From assembly GCF_001435815.1 (NCBI RefSeq), contig NZ_AZFV01000019.1, positions 1 through 62,287 of the forward strand: 62,287 nt of DNA, given 5' to 3'. This DNA comes from Companilactobacillus nantensis DSM 16982 (GTDB lineage Bacteria; Bacillota; Bacilli; Lactobacillales; Lactobacillaceae). Shown one piece after another: positions 24,764 to 33,529 of the stretch (position 1 is the stretch's first letter; each line of letters begins with the position of its first letter). A program made the position numbers and the translations under genes. Below the pieces are notes generated by a model, which was not told the DNA's origin, did not search any database, and saw only the letters and a program-made list of their open reading frames with translations.

Positions 24764-26434
24764 TTATAGTTTTTTTAATATCTTAGATTCATAAGGTCTC
24801 AAAACTAATCCATCACTATCAGTAGCATAGTTACCTAAGATTTCTTTATAGTCAGCATAATCTTTTAACAATTCAACCCGTTGTTCAACATCAGATAAAT
24901 TAGCTATTACCAACCATTTTTCACCATTTAATTCTCGTAAATATACAAAAATGTTTTTATCCTCTGGCAGTAATAACTTAAAACTACCAGATTCTAGAAT
25001 ATGGTTGTCATGACGTAATTTAATTAAACTTTGATAATATCTAAACACTGATTTAGTAGATTGAGCGTCCGCAACAACATTCAATTCTAGGTAATTAGGA
25101 TTCATCTTAAACCAGGGCTTTCCTTTAGTAAATCCTCCATTATCAGAATCATCCCATTGCATAGGCGTCCGAGCATTGTCCCGACTAATTTTCCGTGCTG
25201 CTTTAAGAAAATCAGTTGCACTGATAGTCTGTTCCTGCTCAACCAACTTTTGATAATTAGTCTTCAACTCAATATCTTCGTAATCGCTCAATTCAAATTT
25301 AGGATTTGTCATCCCAATTTCTTCACCTTGATAAACAAACGGTGTTCCTTTTAGACCATGCAAAACAGTTGCAAAAGCTGTGGCTGATTCATAACGATAC
25401 TCTTGATCATTACCCCAACGTGATGGTGTTCTAGCCCGGTCATGATTTTCAAAATATAACGCATTCCAACCATGTCCTTCTAAATTATCTTGCCAATTAG
25501 CTAAAGTCTTCTTTAACTGTACAAGATCCATCGGTTGAATAGCCCAACGACCATTAACATCACCTGGCTTACGATCAACATGCATATGCTCAAACGTAAA
25601 GACCATATTCAGCTCTTCGCGTTTTGGATCAACTAATAATCGAGCATCCTTACTTTTACTAGATGGGGCCTCTCCAACACTCATCATCTCAAATGGTTTC
25701 AAAACTTCTTGATTCATCTCGTGAATAAACTCATGCATTCTTGGACCATTGTCTTGATTACCCACAACATATTTTAAATGGTGTGGATTTTCATTATCAG
25801 GGAATTTTTGATTTTTAGAAATAGAGGTAACAACATCCATCCGCCAACCGTCAACGCCGTGAGCTTTCCAATAACGCATGACGTCATAAATAGCTTGGCG
25901 TACTTTAGGATTTTCCCAGTTCAAATCAGGCTGTTGTTTTCCATAATAATGTAAATAATACTGTTTTCTCGTCTCATCATAAGTCCAAGCTGAACCTCCG
26001 AAGTTGGAACCCCAGTTATTAGGTTCACTACCATCGATTTTAGGATCTTTCCAAATATAAAAATCGCTAAAGTAATTATCTTTAGATCTGCGACTTTCTT
26101 CAAACCAAGCTGATTTATCTGACGTATGATTAGCAACCATATCCATAATAATTTTGATTCCTCTTTGATGTGCATCATGGATAAGTTTAATCATATCGTC
26201 ATTATTTCCAAACATTGGATCGATTTTACGATAATCAGCAATATCGTAACCATTGTCAATTTGTGGTGATAAATAACAAGGACTAATCCAAATGGCATCA
26301 ATACCCAGTTCTTTAAGATAATCTAATTTGGCATCAATTCCCGGCAAATCACCAATTCCATCCGCATTCGTATCATAAAAACTCTTTGGATATACTTGAT
26401 AAATTACTGCATTTTTCCACCATTCATTTTTCAT
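24764..26434 (-). CDS. GH13 subfamily 31 oligo-1,6-glucosidase type alpha-glucosidase
   Basis: Cytoplasmic exo-alpha-glucosidase, 556 residues. Catalytic residues: nucleophile Asp200 (GWRMDVV), acid/base Glu255 (VGEAPS), Asp332 (ENHDRAR); also DMVANHTS near 98. Val201 directly after the nucleophile is the residue tied to alpha-1,6 preference in this subfamily, while Thr/Ala there mark alpha-1,4 enzymes. Its ATG overlaps the EIID stop (TAATG), so it is the last gene of the LevR-controlled PTS operon, which suggests the PTS imports isomaltose-type or other alpha-glucosides. Phospho-substrate use is not shown by the sequence. Confidence 0.92.
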   Translation of the reverse strand: MKNEWWKNAVIYQVYPKSFYDTNADGIGDLPGIDAKLDYLKELGIDAIWISPCYLSPQIDNGYDIADYRKIDPMFGNNDDMIKLIHDAHQRGIKIIMDMVANHTSDKSAWFEESRRSKDNYFSDFYIWKDPKIDGSEPNNWGSNFGGSAWTYDETRKQYYLHYYGKQQPDLNWENPKVRQAIYDVMRYWKAHGVDGWRMDVVTSISKNQKFPDNENPHHLKYVVGNQDNGPRMHEFIHEMNQEVLKPFEMMSVGEAPSSKSKDARLLVDPKREELNMVFTFEHMHVDRKPGDVNGRWAIQPMDLVQLKKTLANWQDNLEGHGWNALYFENHDRARTPSRWGNDQEYRYESATAFATVLHGLKGTPFVYQGEEIGMTNPKFELSDYEDIELKTNYQKLVEQEQTISATDFLKAARKISRDNARTPMQWDDSDNGGFTKGKPWFKMNPNYLELNVVADAQSTKSVFRYYQSLIKLRHDNHILESGSFKLLLPEDKNIFVYLRELNGEKWLVIANLSDVEQRVELLKDYADYKEILGNYATDSDGLVLRPYESKILKKL

Positions 26435-27261
26435 TAGACAATCCCCATAAGTGCAAGCACGATTGAAACAACAATCGTTCCTAAAATAAGCCAGTTAATT
26501 GAAACGTTCTTTTTCTTTAATAACCAGAAACATAATAGTGTAATTGCTAGTGGAAGCAAGCCAATGAAGATTTGATTCAACATTTCTTGTGATTTGAGAA
26601 TCGTTTTTCCACCAATAACCATATTCCACTTCAAATCAAATTTAACCATGTTACTTGTCATAGCTCCGACCATCATTAAACCAACGATACTTGCAGCTTT
26701 AGTTAAAATATTGATCAAACCTTTTTCGTACAATTCACCGATATAGTTAGAACCTAATGTATAACCTAATTGACCACCATACCAACGAACTAATTGAACA
26801 GGAATATTAAACAATAGTAGAAAAATAATTGGAGCGGCAATATTACCATTCTTAGCCAAACTAATCGCAATTCCGGCAGCAATAACTCTCAAGACACCCC
26901 AGAAAATCGAATCACCAATTCCGGCTAACGGGCCCATTAAACTAGTTTTAATAGCGTTGATAGATTCGGCATTAAAGTCATCACTTTCACTATTTTGTTT
27001 TTCCATAGATGCTGTAACACCCATAACAAACGGTGCCATTGCTAAGTTAGTATTGAAATATGACATTTGACGAACCATAGCATCTTTTTTATCTTGTTCT
27101 TTTTTATAAAATTTATTAATGAATGGCAACATTGAATATTCGAATCCTGAAGCACCTTGTTTAGCAGGTGTAACGGCTGAATACAAAGTAAAAGAACGCC
27201 AAAACATTTGTCTGATTAATTTTTTCTCGTCTTTCGATATATCCTTTGAAAATTTACTCAT
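26434..27261 (-). CDS. PTS mannose-family EIID (LevG-like)
   Basis: 275 residues; FWRSFTLYSAVTPAKQGASGFEYSMLP near the start, SLMGPLAGIGDSIFWG near 110, several C-terminal membrane helices. Works with the EIIC of the next upstream gene. Stop overlaps the alpha-glucosidase start by 1 bp. AGGAGAAG ribosome site. Confidence 0.93.
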   Translation of the reverse strand: MSKFSKDISKDEKKLIRQMFWRSFTLYSAVTPAKQGASGFEYSMLPFINKFYKKEQDKKDAMVRQMSYFNTNLAMAPFVMGVTASMEKQNSESDDFNAESINAIKTSLMGPLAGIGDSIFWGVLRVIAAGIAISLAKNGNIAAPIIFLLLFNIPVQLVRWYGGQLGYTLGSNYIGELYEKGLINILTKAASIVGLMMVGAMTSNMVKFDLKWNMVIGGKTILKSQEMLNQIFIGLLPLAITLLCFWLLKKKNVSINWLILGTIVVSIVLALMGIV

Positions 27262-27280
27262 AGTTTTCTTCTCCTAATCA

Positions 27281-28105
27281 TTAACTAAAGAAATCGTCGT
27301 TTTCCTGTTCATCCTTGGTTTCTGTGGTATTAGTAGTAACAGCAGCTGGTTTAGCAGCAATTTTTTGTTCAAAGTTATGCAATTGATAATCTCTTTGAGC
27401 AACCAAAATAGCAATAATAGTACCCATGACAGCAACAGCAATCAATGGCATCTTCAAGTAGGCTACAATCAAGAAACCTAAGAAGTAGAAGGATGAAATG
27501 TTCTTATCCCATAGAATCTTCATTAACATTGCCATACCAACGGCAGGTAGAACATTTCCGGCAACGGTTAATCCATGTACGATAATTGTTGGAATCATCT
27601 TTAGAACGCTTTGTGTAGCTTCTGATCCAAAAAGCATAGCGAAGAATGGAATCAATGCATAAATGAACCATTGTAATGTCCACAATCCAAAGTGTAACCG
27701 AACAATTCCCTTTTCATTACCTTTCTCAGCCATACTGTCAAACTTACTAGCAAATGGTCCAACAACAGCAACATAGATCAACGTCTTAATTTGTAATCCG
27801 ATAATACCTAGTGGAATTGCTAGTGGCAAAGCAACTCCAAGGCCACCGTGCATCATAATAGCAAAAGCAACAGCCAAGGCACTAGCCAATCCTGGCTCAG
27901 CAGCACTAGCGCCACCAATATTAACAATACCCATAAAAATAGTTTCTAGAGATGCACCAATCATTAAACCTGTTTTGACATCTCCTAATAACAATCCAAT
28001 TAATGGTCCAATAACGATTGGTCTTCCTAGCATGGTAAAACCTAATAATTCCTGACCACCAACGGTTAGGAAAACAACTATAGCAACAGCGAATGCTTCA
28101 TACAT
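27281..28105 (-). CDS. PTS mannose-family EIIC (LevF-like)
   Basis: 274-residue membrane subunit; GRPIVIGPLIGLLLGDVKTGLMIGASLE segment and IGGASAAEPGLASALA loop identify it. Ends in an acidic tail closing with ENDDFFS, echoing the EDFFN end of EIIA in the same operon. 19 bp before EIID. Confidence 0.93.
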   Translation of the reverse strand: MYEAFAVAIVVFLTVGGQELLGFTMLGRPIVIGPLIGLLLGDVKTGLMIGASLETIFMGIVNIGGASAAEPGLASALAVAFAIMMHGGLGVALPLAIPLGIIGLQIKTLIYVAVVGPFASKFDSMAEKGNEKGIVRLHFGLWTLQWFIYALIPFFAMLFGSEATQSVLKMIPTIIVHGLTVAGNVLPAVGMAMLMKILWDKNISSFYFLGFLIVAYLKMPLIAVAVMGTIIAILVAQRDYQLHNFEQKIAAKPAAVTTNTTETKDEQENDDFFS

Positions 28106-28131
28106 GTTAATTTCTCCTCATCTGTGTAATT

Positions 28132-28623
28132 CTATAGATTCATCTTTTTAATAAAATCAGTAGCTTTTTCTTTTTTATCACTTGGTAGATTTTGTAAAGC
28201 TGTATCTGGGTAAAGTTCAACTAACTTCTTTAATGATGTGATTTCTGGGTCTGTTAACATCACAAATTGTGTCAACGTAGTCTTAGAATCGGTTGAAGCT
28301 TTACCAACATTTCCCAAATTGACATAATCAATATCAGAAACTTTTTCTGCTAGCTTTTCAGCGTCAGCAACAGTTCTTACTAGTACGAATAATTTCATAT
28401 CTTTAGCACGTGGGTCAGTCAATAATGCAATTGCCCCGTCAATAGATTTAACAATTACTTTAATTCCTGATGGAACAGCCATCTTCAAGGCCATTTGTTG
28501 TGTAGGATTCTCGGCCGTTGCATCATTGGCAACTACAATTCCATCTACATTCATTTCCTTAGACCAAACCATAGCAATTTGTCCGTGAATTAATCTTTCG
28601 TCAACTCTCATAATCTTAATCAT
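28132..28623 (-). CDS. PTS mannose-family EIIB (LevE-like)
   Basis: 163 residues with phospho-His13 in VDERLIHGQIAMVW. Accepts phosphate from EIIA and phosphorylates the incoming sugar; in LevR systems it also phosphorylates the regulator when substrate is absent. GGAGGAT ribosome site, 12 bp after EIIA. Confidence 0.93.
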   Translation of the reverse strand: MIKIMRVDERLIHGQIAMVWSKEMNVDGIVVANDATAENPTQQMALKMAVPSGIKVIVKSIDGAIALLTDPRAKDMKLFVLVRTVADAEKLAEKVSDIDYVNLGNVGKASTDSKTTLTQFVMLTDPEITSLKKLVELYPDTALQNLPSDKKEKATDFIKKMNL

Positions 28624-28635
28624 TTTGAAATCCTC

Positions 28636-29061
28636 CTAATTGAAAAAATCTTCATTATTATTTTTTGATTCTGAATCTTCTATATCGACCATACCTAAAC
28701 TATCTTTACCAACTTGAACTAACTTTTTGATGTAACTCTTAGTAACTTCTTCTTTCGAAAGAATTGCTTCGATTACAATTGGTAAATTGAAACCATAAAC
28801 TATAAATATATTGGGATTGTTTTGAGCTTTCACCGTCAATCTTTGATTGACACTGCCACCCATTAAATCTGTAAAAATAATTACTTTATCATCATCATTA
28901 AATGAACTAAATAAATTATCGATTGTTTCACTAAGATCATCATTCTTTTTAACGTAAGCGGAAATATAACTAACATTCTCATTTTGTCCTGCAAAAAGTT
29001 CAATTGTATTTTTCATACCTTCAGCCATGCTGCCGTGCGATGCAACAACTATTCTCTTCAT
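28636..29061 (-). CDS. PTS mannose-family EIIA (LevD-like)
   Basis: 141 residues, phospho-His9 in VASHGSMAEG, FTDLMGGSVNQR near 64, GFNLPIV near 88. Acidic C-terminus ending NNNEDFFN. First gene of the operon, read from the sigma-54 promoter 27 bp upstream of its start; GAGGAGGT ribosome site. Confidence 0.93.
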   Translation of the reverse strand: MKRIVVASHGSMAEGMKNTIELFAGQNENVSYISAYVKKNDDLSETIDNLFSSFNDDDKVIIFTDLMGGSVNQRLTVKAQNNPNIFIVYGFNLPIVIEAILSKEEVTKSYIKKLVQVGKDSLGMVDIEDSESKNNNEDFFN

Positions 29062-29087
29062 CGTTTACTACCTCCTCACTTTTATAT

Positions 29088-29105
29088 AAGCAAGTTACGT
29101 GCCAA
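29088..29105 (-). promoter_or_regulatory. Sigma-54 (-24/-12) promoter of the PTS/alpha-glucosidase operon
   Basis: Minus strand TTGGCACGTAACTTGCTT: TGGCAC, 5-bp spacer, TTGC exactly as in the RpoN consensus. The neighbouring regulator has the GAFTGA motif that contacts sigma-54, so promoter and activator match. Confidence 0.95.
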
Positions 29106-29150
29106 CTTTTTAAAAAGCCTTATTTACAGGCTTAAATTAGGTAAAAAAAA

Positions 29151-29178
29151 TAAGTGCTTAATTAAGATTAAGCACTTA
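29151..29178. promoter_or_regulatory. TTAAGCACT palindrome: candidate LevR upstream activating site and levR terminator
   Basis: AGTGCTTAA (29153-29161) and TTAAGCACT (29168-29176) form a 10-bp inverted repeat about 50 bp upstream of the -24 box. On the minus strand it is followed by T8 and so also ends levR transcription. The same 9-mer recurs before levR itself. Confidence 0.65.
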
Positions 29179-29183
29179 CGTAA

Positions 29184-31748
29184 TTAAATATAAAAATGTA
29201 ACAGTTGATACATCAATGAAATCTCATAATCGTTAACTTGAAAATTGTACTTCATTTCAATTCCCTTAAAGATTGTCCTAGAGACAGAATAGAATTCTTT
29301 TTCCTTTTCACTCTCGAATGAGACACTAGGATTATCATTATTATGCGAATTAACTAACATTCGTTCAATCATTAAGGACAAATGCATGTAAAGATTTAGT
29401 TTTGTTTTACCATCTAACGACATATCATAATAATCTTGATACTTTTTAGTAATCAATTGAACCTCGTCAATGACAACATCCGGATTTAGAAATTGCAGTC
29501 TATCCTTAATTCCCTCAATCGTAAAGAACTTCAGCATTCGATTCATTAAAGTATCAATATTTGGACGTTGTTCTCCTGAACTGACTAAAAGTTTTTCAAA
29601 TCGTTGATAACCATCTTTTTCCATAATGTCATAAATATTAATGATATCAATATCCAACTTAGTATCAATATCCGTTGTTGTTACGACAAACTTAGTTTTA
29701 TCAAAAAATTTCTGTTCATGATTTTCTAGTGTTTGTTTCAAATCCTTATAATCCATCGTAATTATCTTGAATTTATTAGATAAACTCTCTAACATCATCC
29801 GCTTAATTTCTTCCGATAAACCAACGCCAGACATACATGAAACAACAATATTAGAAGTATCTGCCAACCCCTCATAATATTGAGTTCCCGACGCTTTACC
29901 AAAACGATTAGCTGCTTCAGTTATCTCCTTAAAAGAGTCGTTACGCTGAATTCTAATACCTGTATCCAAAGCAGTAGCTGTCGTAACATTGTTAATAACC
30001 AATAACTCACTGTTAGAATATTTCTTGATTTCCGAGAACATCTGCGTTAATGATCCCATATCAAACAGTACGAAAATCCCCTTATGTTGATGGTCTTTTT
30101 GATTCTTAATGTACTTTTGAACATAACGATTAATTTCGTGAATTGATACATCAATTGGCATATCAAATGCCTCAAAAATATAATTACCACACAGATTATT
30201 CACAACACTTTGAATACTAGTAGCAGTACTATTCCCGTGTGCCAAGATAATCCCAGTATATTGAATACTCTCAATTTTTTTAATTCGGTTTTGAAATACT
30301 AATAATATCCAAGTTACACCAAACTTTTGAAAATTAAGATCTGGACTAATGTTCTTTAAAAGTTGGTGATAAACATACATCGTACGAGGATATAATTCTT
30401 CGAGTTTACTTATTAATTCATCCATTTTAATTTCTTGATTAGGTATTAAATAATATAACGATAAACCAAAAGCAATTTGTTGAATACCTGATTCTGAAAT
30501 TGCCAATTTAATACCATATTTGTTGTTTAAAACTGTTTTTACACTAGCTTTGAATTTGTACACTAGTGAATTAATCAAATTATCATCAGCTAAATATTGA
30601 ATTTTACGTAGAAACTTCATCAATAATAATGTTCTATCTGTTGAATCTGCTTTATTATCAATTGATTTCAAAAGTTCTTCAAATAGATTTTTTAGTAAAA
30701 CATTTTCTTTATCCTTAAGTGGTGCATAGTTATTGATGTCAGCCACCTCATCAATAGCAATTGCATTATTCCTATGTTCTATCTGTCCAATTTCAATTGT
30801 TTTATCTTTGCTATGTTCCGTATATGCAGAGGCACAAAGTAATTTAACTTCATTTTCCATTGCACCAACATTTCCAGCATCTGTATTCTGAGTCAATTTT
30901 TCTATTGTTTGATTGGATATAACAAATTTACGATTAGTTCTCTTAGCCTCTTGTTTAAAAGCATTAAAAATCAATGACAATCTTTCAGTTAGTGGTCGAT
31001 TTTTAAACGCCGGCAATGAAACATGTAGTGGCACACGTCTTATAAAAGTTTTGAGTAACGTATTATCCAAATTTTCAGTTGTAGCAAAAATGAATCGAAC
31101 ATTAACTTGATGTGCAATATTATTTTCTCCCAAAGGATAAAACTTTCCTAAATCTAGTAATGAAAATAATTTTTCCTGACTTTCCTTTGGCAAACGATGA
31201 ACTTCATCTAAGAAGAAATAGCCATTATCAGCTTGGTCAATTAAGCCTGGAGTATCTGCATTAGCTCCAGTAAAGGCTCCTCGTTTATATCCAAAAAGAA
31301 CTGATGATAACAATTCAGGATTATTAGCATAATCAGCAGCGTTTAAAGTTACTAATTTAGCATCCTCAGAGATAACTTGTAATTTTTTTGCTTCATTATA
31401 AATATTACGTGCTAAGAAACTTTTACCCACACCACTTGGACCAGTGATAACTATTGGAAATCCATTTGGTGGATAAACTATAGACTCCTGACATTTTTTA
31501 ACAATTGTTTTTAAACTGCCAGAATAACCAATCAAATCTTTAAAAGGTAAATCATTTTGAGCAATCTTCCATAAAACTGGGCGACCACTTTTCTTAGTCA
31601 GCTTCCCTTCTTTAAACAATTGTGATAAATAAATACTCATGACACTTCTACTCAAGCCTGCCAATTCAGCAATTTGTTGAGTATCAATCCAATCATCAGG
31701 ACTTTCTTTTTGTATAATTTCATAAACTCGATCAACAGCCTTTGTCAT
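29184..31748 (-). CDS. levR: LevR-type sigma-54-dependent PRD activator
   Basis: 854-residue activator. N-terminal HTH (1-60), AAA+ domain with Walker A GPSGVGKS (103-110), GAFTGA (157-162), Walker B FFLDEVH (178-184); then PRD1, an EIIA-mannose-like domain (IILAHGNSTATS), an EIIB-galactitol-like domain with Cys (VVSCMSGVG), and a C-terminal PRD2. Phosphorylation by HPr and EIIB is the known control mode of this family. Sits just upstream of the operon it should control. Confidence 0.95.
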   Translation of the reverse strand: MTKAVDRVYEIIQKESPDDWIDTQQIAELAGLSRSVMSIYLSQLFKEGKLTKKSGRPVLWKIAQNDLPFKDLIGYSGSLKTIVKKCQESIVYPPNGFPIVITGPSGVGKSFLARNIYNEAKKLQVISEDAKLVTLNAADYANNPELLSSVLFGYKRGAFTGANADTPGLIDQADNGYFFLDEVHRLPKESQEKLFSLLDLGKFYPLGENNIAHQVNVRFIFATTENLDNTLLKTFIRRVPLHVSLPAFKNRPLTERLSLIFNAFKQEAKRTNRKFVISNQTIEKLTQNTDAGNVGAMENEVKLLCASAYTEHSKDKTIEIGQIEHRNNAIAIDEVADINNYAPLKDKENVLLKNLFEELLKSIDNKADSTDRTLLLMKFLRKIQYLADDNLINSLVYKFKASVKTVLNNKYGIKLAISESGIQQIAFGLSLYYLIPNQEIKMDELISKLEELYPRTMYVYHQLLKNISPDLNFQKFGVTWILLVFQNRIKKIESIQYTGIILAHGNSTATSIQSVVNNLCGNYIFEAFDMPIDVSIHEINRYVQKYIKNQKDHQHKGIFVLFDMGSLTQMFSEIKKYSNSELLVINNVTTATALDTGIRIQRNDSFKEITEAANRFGKASGTQYYEGLADTSNIVVSCMSGVGLSEEIKRMMLESLSNKFKIITMDYKDLKQTLENHEQKFFDKTKFVVTTTDIDTKLDIDIINIYDIMEKDGYQRFEKLLVSSGEQRPNIDTLMNRMLKFFTIEGIKDRLQFLNPDVVIDEVQLITKKYQDYYDMSLDGKTKLNLYMHLSLMIERMLVNSHNNDNPSVSFESEKEKEFYSVSRTIFKGIEMKYNFQVNDYEISLMYQLLHFYI

Positions 31749-31760
31749 TTGCAGCCCTCT

Positions 31761-31788
31761 TTAAGCACTATAAAATATATTAAGCACT
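31761..31788. promoter_or_regulatory. Direct repeats TTAAGCACT before levR
   Basis: TTAAGCACT at 31761-31769 and 31780-31788 (19 bp apart), with a third TTAAGCAC at 31838-31845. They overlap the leader/promoter region of levR. Shared with the PTS promoter region, so probably the LevR recognition sequence used for autoregulation (inference). Confidence 0.55.
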
Positions 31789-31844
31789 ATTTAATTTCAT
31801 AAATACATTTATTAATAGTTTAACTGTTTTTAAACATTTAAGCA

Positions 31845-31902
31845 CAAAAAAGAATTCAGTTATTTTAGAGGATTATTAAGCCAACCAATAACTGAACTCT
31901 TT
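31845..31902 (-). terminator. Terminator of rnhA
   Basis: AGAGTTCAGTTATT / AATAACTGAATTCT stem (one G-U), 22-nt loop, then T6 on the minus strand. Confidence 0.82.
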
Positions 31903-31971
31903 CTTACATATCAAATAAATAATCTATTTATTAAATCATATTTCTGTCACACCCGTAGGCTGAATACGGCA

Positions 31972-32682
31972 TTACATCTTATCCATGGTCTCATTCAACA
32001 ATTCATCAACCCGATTATTTCCTATATTAGTAGCATGACCCTTAGTCCACTCAAAAGTTTTTTGCGAAACAGTTGGCAACAAACTATCCAATTCTTTCCA
32101 CAATTCTACATTGGCTGGAACGCTGCCATCAGCCTTTTTGTAGCCACGTTTCTTCCATCCTGTCAACCAATTTTGAGTGATTGCATTCAAAACATACTTC
32201 GAATCTAAGACAAATATCGTATTTTGTTGATTGATTTTTAATTCATTTAATCGTTTAATACTTTGAATCAGGGCCAATATCTCCATGCGGTTATTGGTTA
32301 CGCCAAATTCACCTGCTGTTCCTTCAAATGTTTCGTCATGATTGCTGATATGATAGGCCCATGCGCCTTTATCTGTCTCTTTTACATGACCACCTTTATA
32401 ATTACCGTGATTTCTGGAACCACCATCGGTATAGACAACCGTATCAAAATCTTTTATATCTGATACAGTTTGTTTAGATGCTTTCGTTTGTGGTTTGGAT
32501 TTTTGATTCGTTGTACTCTTAGCGTAAGAATCCTTACCCCCAAGAAACGCTTCAGCTTGGGCTCTATCAGGGAAACTTTTGTATCTTGCACCGGCAAATC
32601 CATCGACTTGTGCCTTACATTCTGGCCAAGTTAAATAGATTCCAGGCTTCTTTCCACGTCTTACTGCATAATATTTTTGCAA
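31972..32682 (-). CDS. rnhA: Ribonuclease HI with N-terminal viroplasmin (hybrid-binding) domain
   Basis: Cuts RNA in RNA-DNA hybrids. 236 residues: hybrid-binding domain 1-47 (YYAVRRGKKPGIYLTWPECK, FPDRAQAEAFL), linker rich in Lys/Ser/Thr, catalytic domain from about 80 with the acidic residues in YTDGGS, NRMEIL, LDSKYV and NNRVDELLN. The start is TTG 32682 (GAGG 7-8 bp upstream); the nearby ATG at 32689 is out of frame. Confidence 0.93.
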   Translation of the reverse strand: MQKYYAVRRGKKPGIYLTWPECKAQVDGFAGARYKSFPDRAQAEAFLGGKDSYAKSTTNQKSKPQTKASKQTVSDIKDFDTVVYTDGGSRNHGNYKGGHVKETDKGAWAYHISNHDETFEGTAGEFGVTNNRMEILALIQSIKRLNELKINQQNTIFVLDSKYVLNAITQNWLTGWKKRGYKKADGSVPANVELWKELDSLLPTVSQKTFEWTKGHATNIGNNRVDELLNETMDKM

Positions 32683-32751
32683 TTGTCATACCTCATTTGG
32701 TTAAAATTTCTCAATAATAATTATATAATAATATCTTGTTGGGGTGAATTT

Positions 32752-33507
32752 ATGAAAAATGGGCAATGGCCGATTCTCTACATCCACGGATTTCGTGGTG
32801 GAGACTATACGACAGAAAAAATGATTGAATCTGCTTTGGAATGTAACGGTAAGAAAAAAGACCAATTTCTCAAAGCAATTATTAATTGGCGCGGTAAAGT
32901 TACATATGAGGGGGCTTGGACTGATGATGAACATCCCATCGTCCAAGTTGTTTTCCAAAACAAATGGGTTGGCAGTAACCAAATGGAATATTGGTTAGTT
33001 AAACTCTTATTTGATTTACGTCTAAAACATGAATTTACTACATATGACGCCATTGGACACTCCTTAGGTGCTGTCGCTTTAGTCCTAGTCAATCTAAGGG
33101 AAAAAATGCGTCCTTATATGCCTCGACTCAAAAAATTAGTACTCATTGCCGGACCGTTCAACGGAATTTTAGGATTGGGTGATCTGCCCAATATCAATCG
33201 TATCAAACCCAATGGTCGGCCCGCTTTTATGAGTCCAACGTATTTTCGAATATTTATGAATCGTAATAACGTTTCAGATGATCTCCGTGTTTTGAATATT
33301 TATGGTAATGTCGGTGATCACTCGAACAGTGATAAATACATCTCCGTTACATCAGCAAAGTCAATTTCTTATATTCTCGAACCCCGAGCAAAGGAATACA
33401 CCGAATATTCCATGAAAGGTACTAACGCTGAACATTCGATGCTTCACGATGATTCTGAAATTTTAGATACAGTCAACGGGTTCATATACTACAATCCGTT
33501 ATCGTAA
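32752..33507 (+). CDS. DUF915-family alpha/beta hydrolase
   Basis: 251 residues, predicted serine hydrolase, substrate unknown. ILYIHGFRGG oxyanion region near 8-17, nucleophile in GHSLGA near 102, HSM/HDDS His near 230. No signal peptide at the chosen start (ATG 32752, GGGGTGA 6 bp before); other DUF915 members are often lipid-anchored or secreted. Divergent from rnhA with a shared 70-bp promoter region. Confidence 0.85.
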   Translation: MKNGQWPILYIHGFRGGDYTTEKMIESALECNGKKKDQFLKAIINWRGKVTYEGAWTDDEHPIVQVVFQNKWVGSNQMEYWLVKLLFDLRLKHEFTTYDAIGHSLGAVALVLVNLREKMRPYMPRLKKLVLIAGPFNGILGLGDLPNINRIKPNGRPAFMSPTYFRIFMNRNNVSDDLRVLNIYGNVGDHSNSDKYISVTSAKSISYILEPRAKEYTEYSMKGTNAEHSMLHDDSEILDTVNGFIYYNPLS

Positions 33508-33529
33508 CGTTATATAATGACAATATGTC

